Source: Lachnospiraceae bacterium (GTDB lineage: Bacteria; Bacillota; Clostridia; Lachnospirales; Lachnospiraceae). From it: a stretch of DNA of 64,000 nucleotides. The notes beneath the pieces were generated by a model. The model did no database searches and was not told the DNA's origin. It worked only from the letters and a program-made list of their open reading frames with translations. The stretch lies in assembly GCA_900769115.1 (NCBI GenBank), contig CAAGFJ010000096.1, forward strand, positions 1 to 64,000, in the 5' to 3' direction. This document shows, one piece after another, positions 42,569 through 51,972 of this stretch (positions are counted from its first letter, which is position 1; each line of letters opens with the position of its first letter). The translations under genes and the position numbers were made by a program.

Positions 42569-43333
42569 ATGATCGGACACATTCATTCCATCGAAACTTG
42601 TGGTACGGTAGATGGTCCAGGCATGCGCTACGTCGTCTTCTTTAAAGGCTGTCCAATGCGCTGCGCCTACTGTCACAACCCGGACACCTGGGACCCAACC
42701 GGTGGCGAAGACCATACCGCAGATGATTTATTAGCACAGTTTGATTCCATGAAAGAATTCTACAAGAATGGTGGTATTACAGCAACTGGTGGCGAACCTT
42801 TAATGCAGCTTGATTTCTTAATTGAATTATTCGAAAAAGCAAAAGCAAAGGGAATCCATACCTGCTTAGATACATCCGGTGTAATCTTCCACCGCGATAA
42901 TCCAACCTTGCTTGCAAAGTTTGATCATCTTATGGAAGTAACCGATCTCATCATGTTAGATATCAAACATATCAATCCGGAAGAACATTTAAAATTATGC
43001 AAACAGCCAAATGATAACATCTTAGACTTTGCAAAGTATATTGATGAGAAAGGCGTCGATATCTGGATCCGACACGTAATTGTGAAAGATATCACCTTAA
43101 TTGACCACTATCTAGACGAATTGGGCTACTTTATCGGCGGATTAAAGCATCTCAAAGCATTAGATGTACTTCCATACCACAACATGGGTGAGATCAAGTA
43201 TGAGAAGCTTGGCATTGATTATCCATTAAAGGGAATGGAACCATTGACCAATCAGGATGCGATCTATGCCCGGGATATTATCTTAAAAGGTGCCAAACGG
43301 CGCCGTCAGGATGATGCCAAAGCAGCCCAGTGA
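42569..43333 (+). CDS. pflA: Pyruvate formate-lyase activating enzyme
   Basis: Radical SAM enzyme of 254 residues that abstracts hydrogen from the glycine of the PFL radical domain. The [4Fe-4S] motif is CPMRCAYC (28/32/35), followed by HNPDTW, and the SAM-binding TATGGEPLMQ comes next. In this organism its substrate would be the separate 80-residue radical domain, alone or docked on the catalytic chain. AAGGAG precedes the ATG. Confidence 0.95.
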   Translation: MIGHIHSIETCGTVDGPGMRYVVFFKGCPMRCAYCHNPDTWDPTGGEDHTADDLLAQFDSMKEFYKNGGITATGGEPLMQLDFLIELFEKAKAKGIHTCLDTSGVIFHRDNPTLLAKFDHLMEVTDLIMLDIKHINPEEHLKLCKQPNDNILDFAKYIDEKGVDIWIRHVIVKDITLIDHYLDELGYFIGGLKHLKALDVLPYHNMGEIKYEKLGIDYPLKGMEPLTNQDAIYARDIILKGAKRRRQDDAKAAQ

Positions 43334-43403
43334 GACTTGAAAAAGCAGGCTGACACGTTGATTTTACAACAAACTTTATAAAATATTGTATTGAAAAAAA
43401 GCC

Positions 43404-43432
43404 TTGCTATCTGACGTAACTTGTTTTACAAT
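43404..43432 (+). promoter_or_regulatory. Promoter of the ferredoxin gene
   Basis: TTGCTA (43404-43409), 17 bases, TACAAT (43427-43432). Confidence 0.55.
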
Positions 43433-43497
43433 ATGGTTAATGAGGTATTTTACCAATAAGCAATTATAATATATACTAATTAAAGGAGGATATTATC

Positions 43498-43668
43498 ATG
43501 GCATTTGTTATTGGCGATAGCTGTGTAGCATGTGGCGCTTGTGCTGGTTCTTGTCCAGTAGGAGCAATCTCAGAAGGAGATGGCAAGTTCGAGATCGATG
43601 CTGATTCATGCATCTCTTGTGGTTCTTGTGCAGGTACATGCCCAACAGGAGCAATTTCAGAAGAGTAA
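43498..43668 (+). CDS. 2[4Fe-4S] clostridial-type ferredoxin
   Basis: A 56-residue cytosolic electron carrier. Two CxxCxxCxxxC clusters are at Cys 9/12/15/19 and 38/41/44/48, with PVGAIS and PTGAIS after them, showing the internal duplication of this family. AAAGGAGG precedes the ATG. It lies after the PFL activase and may supply electrons for activase reduction or hydrogenase and Rnf-type reactions. It has its own promoter and terminator. Confidence 0.96.
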   Translation: MAFVIGDSCVACGACAGSCPVGAISEGDGKFEIDADSCISCGSCAGTCPTGAISEE

Positions 43669-43675
43669 TTATAAT

Positions 43676-43703
43676 AAAAAAGAGCCTTGCGGCTCTTTTT
43701 TTA
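43676..43703. terminator. Bidirectional terminator after the ferredoxin gene
   Basis: AAAAAGAGCC and GGCTCTTTTTTT around a four-base loop, between convergent genes. Confidence 0.88.
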
Positions 43704-43720
43704 TTGTCTGAAATCATCTG

Positions 43721-46267
43721 CTATCTCACATAACTGATAAATACATTCCCACTGTCTTTCACTTTACTCTCAAACTCTTCTCTCGATTCTACAATATCCT
43801 CCGTCTGTAATGGATTGATATATCGGATCCGTTCTCCGTTATAGCTCGTTACCAGCACATAAGTGCCGTCTGCAAATCTTGTAATAACCGGCGCGTCCTT
43901 GCACAGATAATACAGACCATTCTCAAAATCACATCCGGTAATATCCGTTCCCTGTCGTCCGGTATACTTAAGGATCACATCTTCTACCGGCATATCATTG
44001 GCAAGATCCTGCTGCATCGCTGACAGATCTGGATTCTTCTCCTCATAGACTCCCATCATGTAGATACATGCTGACAGGGTATCCTGCACATCCGCTACCG
44101 TATAGATCTTGATCTTATCCGCAACGGTATGATAATCCTTTACTGCAATCTTTCTCCAGACGATCACACCATTCTCATCTAATACAACACCCGCATTCTC
44201 ATAAGCTACCCGGACAGCTTCATTCAGATTCAGATAATCCGTCATATATTGTCCCTGGCCATACGCATAGAACTTCTTATTAATATGATCAAATGCGATC
44301 TTCACTGTAGTGTCTTCCTCATTGACAGTCTGTTTGGTGATCATCAGTTTCGGTTTGTTCGTCACATAAATATACTGCGGAAATGTCATATAAAGCTGAT
44401 TATATGCATTGTCTGTGTACTTATATGCAACCTTAATCTCGTCCTCGTTCTCTTTTTCCTTATAAGTAATAAAATCCTGCGTTGTTGGTTCAAATTCCCC
44501 ATTGATCTTGCGGACACGTTCTAAATAAACCACGCCCTCCTTTGCCGTTGCCTCAATCACATATACACCGGTTGAACCGTATGTCTTCACAACCTCTTTC
44601 TTCTGATTGATAATATCAATGGTAGAGATCGGACACGTAACCGTCTTATCTAATGCTACTTCAATATCTCCCTCCCGAATTCTTCCAAGAATCAGATCTT
44701 CTTCTACAAAACCAATCGTTTCCAGGCGTTCTCCACTGTCTGCATCTAACGTCCAGCTTTTCTTCGTATCAAGATCCAACACAGTTACCCTGGTCGTATT
44801 CTCCGGCAGTAATTCGTTCGGATATCCGATCAGATGATTATCGTCGGATACCGCCAAATGTTCATTCAACACGTCCTCAATAAATATCTCTGACTTCTTA
44901 CTTACTGTATCCACCTTCACGACCGAGTCATTATCAAAATAATAGAACTCACCATCCTTATTGAGATATAATAACGTCTCCATATCTTCTTTCAATATAC
45001 TGTATGGCTTATTATTCTCAATAAATAACACTTCCTGCATACGGTCTTTCTTTGCCTCAAACCGGTATACCGCAATTCCAACCTTTCCCTCATGAACACC
45101 GCGATTCATATATCCATATACCGCAAATGTGATATCGCCGTCCTTAGACATATTCAGAATCTTAATGTTATTCTCATCATACGTAACACGAACATCTGTA
45201 TAATTATCATTTTGGCAAAAGCCATATACATTCGTGATTGTTCCACCATTATAATCGTAATACCATAACTGTCTTGCCTGTGTAAATGCTACCTTTGTCT
45301 GTTTCGCATTGGCCATATACTGATAATTCTCATCTTTGGTGACACCAATCTTAAAGCTGTTTGATGTCAGATTCACATTGTCTGGTGTGAATAATGCCTC
45401 CTGATTCCGCTTGTAATCTAACAGATAAACATTCTCTTCATCCACATATCGCACACGATAGTCCTCTGTAATATAATAATTCTCTAACACTTTATTCTCG
45501 GTTGCCGATATCATATACTTAAGCTGTATGATCGCATAACTGTCATCAATCTCCTTAATACTCGGAATCGGCTTGGTAAGCTGTGTTGGATTGAGATCAG
45601 CAAAAGTAATCGTATCAAAGCTCGAATGAATATCTACTTCCGAAAGATACTCATTATTACCATCCTCATTGGGTTCAATACTCTTAGAGATAATCTTCTC
45701 TGCTTCCGCCTTATCAAAAAGTGCCATGTTAAAATTCTGCACAAACTCTAACAGCTTTTCCGTATGAAAGTCATTCTCCACTACCACACGGGTATAATAT
45801 CTTGCCCCGACATCCTCGCCAGACATAGCCTTCAACACCAATACATATTCCTGTAATTCTTCTAACTTTGTACGGAAGGTAATACGGATCTTATCGTATC
45901 CATCTGCCTGATTCAGTTCGGTCACAGCACCATTTTCAATCAGATCACCCTGATACTGGCTTCGCAATTCATATTCATAGGTTCCGTAATTCACATTGCC
46001 CTGGTCAGACCATAATTCAATCGTCTGCCCATAATCCATCGGTGTAATTGTATCCCGGAAATATGTGGTATCCACTTTACCGGTATAGCCATGCAGGGTA
46101 TTAACAAAGGAATCCTTGTATCGGACATATACCACCGGCAGTTCTGCCTGTTCCATCTCTACCGATACCTCTTCCACACCTGCATTATCTATCTTATTCA
46201 CTACAAAAATACTACCCACAAAAATCATAAGCAGAATAAGTATTTTGGCAATTAATCTTCCGTCCAT
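43721..46267 (-). CDS. Large membrane-anchored extracytoplasmic protein, function unknown
   Basis: An 848-residue protein with one N-terminal membrane helix (about 4-24; LIAKILILLMIFVGSIFVV) and a long extracytoplasmic part. The sequence alternates short beta strands with polar turns (for example LLYLNKDGEFYYFDNDSVVK and LGRIREGDIEVAL), consistent with beta-propeller or jelly-roll modules, but no catalytic motif stands out. I do not recognise a family. It is followed by glycolytic and DNA-repair genes without a functional theme. The 127-residue gene 44 bases upstream is probably co-transcribed. Confidence 0.7.
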   Translation of the reverse strand: MDGRLIAKILILLMIFVGSIFVVNKIDNAGVEEVSVEMEQAELPVVYVRYKDSFVNTLHGYTGKVDTTYFRDTITPMDYGQTIELWSDQGNVNYGTYEYELRSQYQGDLIENGAVTELNQADGYDKIRITFRTKLEELQEYVLVLKAMSGEDVGARYYTRVVVENDFHTEKLLEFVQNFNMALFDKAEAEKIISKSIEPNEDGNNEYLSEVDIHSSFDTITFADLNPTQLTKPIPSIKEIDDSYAIIQLKYMISATENKVLENYYITEDYRVRYVDEENVYLLDYKRNQEALFTPDNVNLTSNSFKIGVTKDENYQYMANAKQTKVAFTQARQLWYYDYNGGTITNVYGFCQNDNYTDVRVTYDENNIKILNMSKDGDITFAVYGYMNRGVHEGKVGIAVYRFEAKKDRMQEVLFIENNKPYSILKEDMETLLYLNKDGEFYYFDNDSVVKVDTVSKKSEIFIEDVLNEHLAVSDDNHLIGYPNELLPENTTRVTVLDLDTKKSWTLDADSGERLETIGFVEEDLILGRIREGDIEVALDKTVTCPISTIDIINQKKEVVKTYGSTGVYVIEATAKEGVVYLERVRKINGEFEPTTQDFITYKEKENEDEIKVAYKYTDNAYNQLYMTFPQYIYVTNKPKLMITKQTVNEEDTTVKIAFDHINKKFYAYGQGQYMTDYLNLNEAVRVAYENAGVVLDENGVIVWRKIAVKDYHTVADKIKIYTVADVQDTLSACIYMMGVYEEKNPDLSAMQQDLANDMPVEDVILKYTGRQGTDITGCDFENGLYYLCKDAPVITRFADGTYVLVTSYNGERIRYINPLQTEDIVESREEFESKVKDSGNVFISYVR

Positions 46268-46311
46268 AATAATCTCCTATATTCTATCAGGTTATCCCTG
46301 TTGCTGTCCTG

Positions 46312-46695
46312 TCACATTCTGCAATTCTGAAATTTTCTACAAAACTTGTCATGACGCCGTCTTCTCAAATAGATCTCCTGACACACCATAACCTGTAGCA
46401 AATTCTTCCATTCTTCTTCCTTTTCCTGATCTACATCCATTGCCAGCATAACCCATACATCCTTTGCCATACGATATATAGTCACTGCATCCGGATATTG
46501 TACATAGATCGGACTCCCCTCATATTCATACCGGTCCAGATACTCTTCGACAATAGAGGCTGCCAGCCGCACCTGTCTCGGATACAGCCGCTTCATATAC
46601 TCGCAGTCTCTTTGGCATAATTCTTCCTCTTTAAAAAAATCCGGCTCACTGGGAAACAATGACTCTAAGTTATAATGAAATCTCTGCATATCCAT
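46312..46695 (-). CDS. Conserved-looking hypothetical protein, 127 residues
   Basis: Soluble, mostly helical and charged, no signal peptide. It has an acidic N-terminal half, a stretch YPDAVTIYRMAKDVW, and a basic Cys/Arg C-terminus (EIYLRRRRHDKFCRKF). AAAAGGAATATGTT precedes the ATG. It probably shares a transcript with the large anchored protein downstream. Function unknown. Confidence 0.6.
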   Translation of the reverse strand: MDMQRFHYNLESLFPSEPDFFKEEELCQRDCEYMKRLYPRQVRLAASIVEEYLDRYEYEGSPIYVQYPDAVTIYRMAKDVWVMLAMDVDQEKEEEWKNLLQVMVCQEIYLRRRRHDKFCRKFQNCRM

Positions 46696-46785
46696 AACAT
46701 ATTCCTTTTCCTATCTTCCATAGTTCTAAAATATGCGGATTCCATCAAAATGTGCTGCTTCCCTTATCCGGATGTAGGAACAAAA

Positions 46786-46824
46786 GTGCAAACGGTCTCC
46801 CTGAACCCGAAAAACCGTCTGCAC
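46786..46824 (-). terminator. Terminator of the phosphofructokinase gene
   Basis: GTGCAGACGGT pairs with ACCGTTTGCAC around a loop of about 17 bases, followed by TTTTG on the minus strand. Confidence 0.65.
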
Positions 46825-46853
46825 CTCTTACATCCTTTATCTAATCCATTTAC

Positions 46854-47933
46854 TTACTCATCGCCAAAAGAAATCCCCAATGCTCTGGCATTCAATACAA
46901 TACTATCCTGTGGTGATACATATTTTAACTTTCCGGCACTATCAGCCAATGCAATATCTGTCACATCATTATCTTTCAGCACAACCAGACGACCATATTT
47001 CTCTTCTTTGATCAACTGTGCCGCATAAGCACCAAAACGGGAAGAAAGTACTCTGTCATATGCATCCGGACTGCCACCTCTTTGTGTATGTCCCGGTACT
47101 GCTACACGTACCTCGCAACCACATGCATCCTTGATCTGATCTGCAATCTCATAAGCAACTGATGGATATGCACGCTGTGCAATCTTTTCTTTTCTCTTCT
47201 TCTTTGGAAGCGCCGCATCCTCTTTTGAGATTGCACCCTCTGCAACTGCAATAATAGAGAATCCTTTCCCCTGTTTGCTTCTGTGATCTAATGCCTTCAC
47301 TACACTGTTAATATCATATGGAATCTCTGGAAGCAGGATAATATCTGCACCACCTGCAATACCTGCATGTAACGTAATGTGTCCTACCTTATGGCCCATG
47401 ATCTCAACAACAAATACCCGGTTGTGTGACGCCGCTGTCGTATGGATACAATCAATTGCCTGTGTTGCAATATCTACCGCAGACTGGAAACCAAAGGTCA
47501 TATCCGTACCCCAGAGATCATTATCAATGGTCTTAGGAAGACCGATTACATTCAATCCCTCTTCGCTCAACAGATTCGCTGTCTTCTGGGAACCATTACC
47601 GCCTAATACCACTAAGCACTCTAACTTTAACTTTTTATAAGTCTCTTTCATTGCCTTTACCTTGTTGATTCCGTCATCTGTTGGCTGATCCATTAACTTA
47701 AATGGCTGTCTGGAACTGCCAAGAATCGTTCCACCCTTTGTTAAAATGCCGGAAAAATCTTCAGCCTTTAATATCTTATAATTGTTACGGATCAATCCCT
47801 TGTAACCTTCTAAAAATCCGTACACCTCGATCTCATCCTTGTACATATGACAAAGACCCTTTACCACACCTCTCATTGTTGCGTTCAGTGCCTGACAATC
47901 TCCACCGCTTGTTAACATACCAATACGTTTCAT
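46854..47933 (-). CDS. 6-Phosphofructokinase with unusual GGNGS loop
   Basis: Glycolytic kinase of 359 residues phosphorylating fructose-6-phosphate. Recognisable are the N-terminal TSGGDCQALNATMRG, PKTIDNDLWGTD (about 133-144), MGHKVGHITL and PGHTQRGGSPDAYD. The donor-site loop reads LGGNGS (about 110-115). ATP enzymes usually have GGDGS and pyrophosphate enzymes GGDD, so the Mg-binding Asp is Asn here. Donor preference and activity are therefore uncertain; it may be the second isozyme of the cell. The start is ATG 47933, seven bases after GGAAGG. Confidence 0.85.
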   Translation of the reverse strand: MKRIGMLTSGGDCQALNATMRGVVKGLCHMYKDEIEVYGFLEGYKGLIRNNYKILKAEDFSGILTKGGTILGSSRQPFKLMDQPTDDGINKVKAMKETYKKLKLECLVVLGGNGSQKTANLLSEEGLNVIGLPKTIDNDLWGTDMTFGFQSAVDIATQAIDCIHTTAASHNRVFVVEIMGHKVGHITLHAGIAGGADIILLPEIPYDINSVVKALDHRSKQGKGFSIIAVAEGAISKEDAALPKKKRKEKIAQRAYPSVAYEIADQIKDACGCEVRVAVPGHTQRGGSPDAYDRVLSSRFGAYAAQLIKEEKYGRLVVLKDNDVTDIALADSAGKLKYVSPQDSIVLNARALGISFGDE

Positions 47934-48000
47934 GTGCATACCTTCCTTTCTCTCTTGTTTACAAGATAGTTATTATTCTAAGACCTTGTTCTGTCTCAAT

Positions 48001-48597
48001 TTATAGACTGACTCTTCCCTCAAGTGCCCGCAAAAGTGTTACTTCGTCAATACACTCAAGATCGCCACCAACCGGAATACCGGAAGCAATTCTTGTAACT
48101 TTAATCCCTGTTGGCTTAACCAGCTTACTGATATACATTGCTGTTATCTCCCCTTCCACACCAGAATTCGTAGCAATGATCAGCTCTTTGACATCTCCCC
48201 GGAGACGGACGATCAATTCCTTCAGCTTAATGTCCTCCTGCCCGATTCCAAGCTTTGGCGAAATGGCACCATGCAGAACATGATATACACCATTGTATTT
48301 GCCGGTACGTTCATAAGCCGCTAAATCCCGCGGTGTCTCTACCACCATGATTGTTGACTTATCCCGGTTATTAGAGGCGCAGATTGGACAGATCTCTTTA
48401 TCCGTCAGGGTATAACATTCCTTACAGTATCTTACATTCTCTCTGGCAGTTGTCATGGAATCCGCTAATGCTTTAACCTGATCCTGCGGCATATTGATAA
48501 TATGATATGCCAGCCTCTGTGCGGACTTATTACCAATTCCCGGCAACCGTCCAAGCTCTTCCACCAGATGATTCACCTGTTCACTATATAGATCCAT
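48001..48597 (-). CDS. recR: Recombination mediator protein RecR
   Basis: DNA repair protein of 198 residues that with RecO/RecF loads RecA. The helix-hairpin-helix segment (LGRLPGIGNKSAQRLAYH), the four-cysteine zinc finger (CKECYTL, CPIC) and the Toprim domain (TIMVVETPRDLAAYE) are all visible. The ATG overlaps the ybaB stop (TAATG). It is the third gene of the widespread dnaX-ybaB-recR operon. Confidence 0.97.
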   Translation of the reverse strand: MDLYSEQVNHLVEELGRLPGIGNKSAQRLAYHIINMPQDQVKALADSMTTARENVRYCKECYTLTDKEICPICASNNRDKSTIMVVETPRDLAAYERTGKYNGVYHVLHGAISPKLGIGQEDIKLKELIVRLRGDVKELIIATNSGVEGEITAMYISKLVKPTGIKVTRIASGIPVGGDLECIDEVTLLRALEGRVSL

Positions 48598-48947
48598 TAG
48601 AACGGAAAGCCTCCCATTCCTCCCATGCCACCGGTAATCTTGGACATTTGTGAGTTCTGATCCTCTTCCTGCATACGGAGAGCCTCATTCGTTGCCGCCA
48701 TAATCAGATCCTCTAACATCTCAATATCATCCGGATCTACTACTTCCGGATCCAAATGTACTTCCTGCACTTCCTTCTTGCCGGATAATACTACCTTTAC
48801 CACACCACCGCCGGCAGTTGCCTCATAAGTCTTCTCCTCTAATGCTTTTGCCTGCTCTTCCATCTGTTTCTGCATGCGCTGTGCCTGCTTCATCAGATTA
48901 TTCATGTTACCAGGCATTCCTCCTGGAAATCCTCCACGCTTTGCCAT
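48597..48947 (-). CDS. ybaB: Nucleoid-associated protein, YbaB/EbfC family
   Basis: DNA-binding dimer of 116 residues with a glycine/methionine-rich N-terminus (GGFPGGMPGNMNNLMKQ), a long helix, and the core TYEATAGGGVVKVVLSGKKE. AAAGGAGG precedes the ATG. It lies between dnaX and recR, the conserved order. Confidence 0.95.
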   Translation of the reverse strand: MAKRGGFPGGMPGNMNNLMKQAQRMQKQMEEQAKALEEKTYEATAGGGVVKVVLSGKKEVQEVHLDPEVVDPDDIEMLEDLIMAATNEALRMQEEDQNSQMSKITGGMGGMGGFPF

Positions 48948-49041
48948 TGTATTTCCTCCTTTATTTTGACAAATACCTGCTTAGGGTACTTGTTATATCT
49001 ACATATTGGATCATTTATTATATGCATTTCATAATTAACTG

Positions 49042-50670
49042 CTACTCTTCCACATCAATACTAAAATTAACCTTCGAAAGATTCACACTTCCGGCATCCT
49101 GCTCCACAATGGAATCCTTGGACTGACAGGTAATATCTACCTGTTTACCGGTCAGTTCACCTACCAGATCCTGCAAAGCAAGACGGTGTTCTTCTTTTGA
49201 AAACTGACGGTATGCCATCTGTCCCTGCGGGGAACTGTCAAATGACAGTACAATCGACTTCTTATCATGTCCTAGATTGATACTCGCCATATCTAACAAA
49301 TTCATCGTACCCTGACCGATCCGGTCTCTTAATTCCTGCGTACTTCGAATCTTGCCTATACAATCCATGATGACTTTCATGTCTTCGTACTGTGCCGGAG
49401 TTAATTCCTTTTTCAGCAACTCTTCCCGATTGATCTGTTCTTCTACCGGTTCTGTCTTACTGCTCTCATTTGCTGATAGCATCGCCCGTTGTTCTGACGA
49501 TATTGCCATTGCTCCCTCATCAACCTTGCGCTCTAGTACACGCAGCCGGTCTAAAATAGAGTCCATTCCCGATTCCATCTGCGGGGTTGTCAGCTTAATG
49601 ATGGCAAGCTCTAATGATACACGTTTCTGTGTTGCATACCGGATCTGGTTCGACAGCTCCGAAAATACCCGGATATACCGCATCAGGGTATCTAACTCAA
49701 TTCCCTGTGCTGTCTGCCGCATAATCTCCAGATTCTCTGCAGACAGATCCAACTGATCATTGACTTCATTCGATACCTTAACCATCATAAGATTCCGCAT
49801 ATACCAGGTAAAATCCGTAACAAACTGGGAAAGTTCTCTTCCCTGCCAGATAATCTCATCAATAATCTGCAGTGCTTCCATTGTACATCCCCTGGCTACC
49901 TCTGTAATCAAACGGTTAAATACATCTATGTCTACTGCTCCAAGCACCTCTAGTACCTTATCATATGTCAACGTCTGTCCCAGATAAAATGCAATACACT
50001 GGTCCAGCAGACTAAGTGCATCTCGCATCGAACCATCTGCTGCCTTAGCAACATAACGAACTGCCTTCTCTTCTGCTTGAACACCTTCTCTTCCAAGCAG
50101 CTCCATTAACCGTTCATATATAGTTTCCAGGCTGATTCTCCGGAAATCGTATCTCTGGCAGCGGGATAAGATCGTAATCGGAATCTTATGTGCCTCCGTT
50201 GTCGCTAATATGAATATGACATAAGATGGCGGTTCTTCCAATGTCTTAAGCAGTGCATTAAATGCTCCAATGGAAAGCATATGCACCTCGTCTATAATAT
50301 ATACCTTATATTTTCCCTCTGCGGGAGAATACTGTACTTCCTCCCGGATATCTCTTATATTATCTACACCATTATTCGATGCAGCATCAATCTCAATTAC
50401 ATTTAACGAGCTGCCTGCCTGAATTGCCTTACAGGTAGCACACTCATTACATGGACTGCCGTCAGGCAAAGGATGTTCACAATTCACGGCTTTCGCAAAT
50501 AACTTTGCAACCGTTGTCTTACCCGTACCCCGGGTTCCACAGAACAGATATGCATGACCTACCCGGTCATGGGTAATCTGGTTCTTCAATGTAGTGACAA
50601 CGTGTTCCTGCCCCTTCACCTCTTCAAATTCATCCGGCCTCCACTTTCGGTAAAGTGCCATATATGACAT
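49042..50670 (-). CDS. dnaX: DNA polymerase III gamma/tau subunit DnaX
   Basis: Clamp-loader ATPase of 542 residues. Walker A is FCGTRGTGKTTVA (about 42-54), a zinc module CEHPLPDGSPCNECATC follows, then the DEXX-type VYIIDEVHML and the sensor SRCQRYDFRR. The C-terminal tau-type region is present. The start is ATG 50670, with an AAGAG site; a GTG three codons upstream is possible. It heads the dnaX-ybaB-recR operon. Confidence 0.96.
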   Translation of the reverse strand: MSYMALYRKWRPDEFEEVKGQEHVVTTLKNQITHDRVGHAYLFCGTRGTGKTTVAKLFAKAVNCEHPLPDGSPCNECATCKAIQAGSSLNVIEIDAASNNGVDNIRDIREEVQYSPAEGKYKVYIIDEVHMLSIGAFNALLKTLEEPPSYVIFILATTEAHKIPITILSRCQRYDFRRISLETIYERLMELLGREGVQAEEKAVRYVAKAADGSMRDALSLLDQCIAFYLGQTLTYDKVLEVLGAVDIDVFNRLITEVARGCTMEALQIIDEIIWQGRELSQFVTDFTWYMRNLMMVKVSNEVNDQLDLSAENLEIMRQTAQGIELDTLMRYIRVFSELSNQIRYATQKRVSLELAIIKLTTPQMESGMDSILDRLRVLERKVDEGAMAISSEQRAMLSANESSKTEPVEEQINREELLKKELTPAQYEDMKVIMDCIGKIRSTQELRDRIGQGTMNLLDMASINLGHDKKSIVLSFDSSPQGQMAYRQFSKEEHRLALQDLVGELTGKQVDITCQSKDSIVEQDAGSVNLSKVNFSIDVEE

Positions 50671-50703
50671 AGTATTCACTCTTTCTCGTATCTATCTAAT
50701 CTG

Positions 50704-51816
50704 TTATGCAAACCGGAATACGGTATCCAACATCCGGAGTGTCTTGAAATTACCCTTAGCCGATATCTCTCCCGCCATGAATCCTTTCTGGAAGGATGTC
50801 TTATTCTCTATAATATTCTGAAGCATCTTTGAAGTGGTTCGCAATACCACATCCGCCTCATCCGTTGCTGCATAAAATGTCTTCACATGCTCTGGTGTTA
50901 CTTCCACATGTAAGATCTGATCTTCATCTGAGATAATGATCGCATAGGATGCTGTAAAGTCATCCTCCGGATGATAGTTCTGCATCAATGCTCTTGCTAT
51001 GCGGTCGCCGGCTGTATCAATCGCTTTCCCCTGCTCTTTGGTCAGCTCTGCGTTCTGTTCCCTACCGGATTCCTCCTCCTTGGACTCATCCTCGACTGTA
51101 TCTTCCTGCAACATCTTCTTAAACATAGCCGATAATTCCTCAATGTCTTCCTTCTGCTGCTTTACATATGTCTCATCACTCACAAACTTAGATAACTGTT
51201 CGCTTTCCTGCGGTGTCAGATCAATCGTCTTTGTCTTTAACAGATTCGCTCTTACCGCAAGATTACTGGTCGGCAGACTCTTTGTCCTCTGATGTACTGC
51301 ACGATACAATGCCTCCGCATGTTTCTCTATGATCCGGCTGTACTCTTCATTCGCTTCAAATTCATCCGGATTCTCCACATATGCAACTACACCATTGACC
51401 GGGATTCCACCTAGCGTCTCCCATGCACGAACCAGACTTAATTCTGCGTCCCGTTCTCCATACGTTGTTGCCATAACGACAGGTAACATATATAGATTCC
51501 GCATCAGTTCCTTATCCGCATATAACCAGCACATATCCAGGAACTGTTGCATATATCCGCCAATTCCAAACCATTCCACAGACGCTGCAAGAATGACTCC
51601 ATCCGCCTCTTTCAAAGTTGCCGGAAGGGTTGCAATGGCATTCTTATGTTCAAATATATTATATCGATTCACTTCCACCCGGAGTTCTTTTAATACCTCG
51701 GTCATCTTATTCAGTACATATATTGTAGGGTCTTCCATAACCCCTCTTCCACCATAGTATATATTGATCTTCGTCGGATTCACCTCCCACTGTGTATTGT
51801 ATACACAAAATACCAC
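50704..51816 (-). CDS. Flavodoxin-like protein fused to an SCP2 domain
   Basis: About 360-370 residues. The N-terminal half has a flavodoxin/NADPH-FMN reductase fold (KINIYYGGRGVMEDPTIYVL, ILAASVEWFGIGGYMQQFLD), and the last 110 residues resemble a sterol-carrier-protein-2 lipid-binding domain. An acidic hinge (KEEESGREQNAELTKE) joins them. The start is uncertain: GTG 51816 has no ribosome binding site, whereas GGGAGGTG at about 51788 is followed by no ATG at a normal distance, so an unusual start codon is possible. A strong dyad lies just upstream. It may move electrons to a lipophilic substrate. Confidence 0.65.
   Translation of the reverse strand: MVFCVYNTQWEVNPTKINIYYGGRGVMEDPTIYVLNKMTEVLKELRVEVNRYNIFEHKNAIATLPATLKEADGVILAASVEWFGIGGYMQQFLDMCWLYADKELMRNLYMLPVVMATTYGERDAELSLVRAWETLGGIPVNGVVAYVENPDEFEANEEYSRIIEKHAEALYRAVHQRTKSLPTSNLAVRANLLKTKTIDLTPQESEQLSKFVSDETYVKQQKEDIEELSAMFKKMLQEDTVEDESKEEESGREQNAELTKEQGKAIDTAGDRIARALMQNYHPEDDFTASYAIIISDEDQILHVEVTPEHVKTFYAATDEADVVLRTTSKMLQNIIENKTSFQKGFMAGEISAKGNFKTLRMLDTVFRFA
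51791..51807. promoter_or_regulatory. Operator-like dyad before the flavodoxin-SCP2 gene
   Basis: TGTGTAT-TGT-ATACACA is a perfect dyad with a three-base centre. It shares TGTATACA-type sequence with the palindromes at the pfl promoter. Confidence 0.45.
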
Positions 51817-51908
51817 ATTTAGTATAACGGAAAATGAGTATTTTTACAATGGTTTCCTATCCTTTTTGTATATTTCTCATTGAACTGTTATACGAAATGT
51901 GGTATTTT
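51810..51908. repeat. 22-bp inverted repeat in the divergent intergenic region
   Basis: GTTATACKAAATGTGGTATTTT occurs once on each strand (51810-51831 minus, 51887-51908 plus) with a single difference. The copies sit at equivalent places in front of the two divergent genes and include TATAC-type -10 sequences, so both genes may have matched promoter-operator units. Confidence 0.55.
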
Positions 51909-51972
51909 TAAATGAAGAAAATGCATGACATTGACTCACACAAACAAACTGTCATTATGAGGAGAGAATCTT

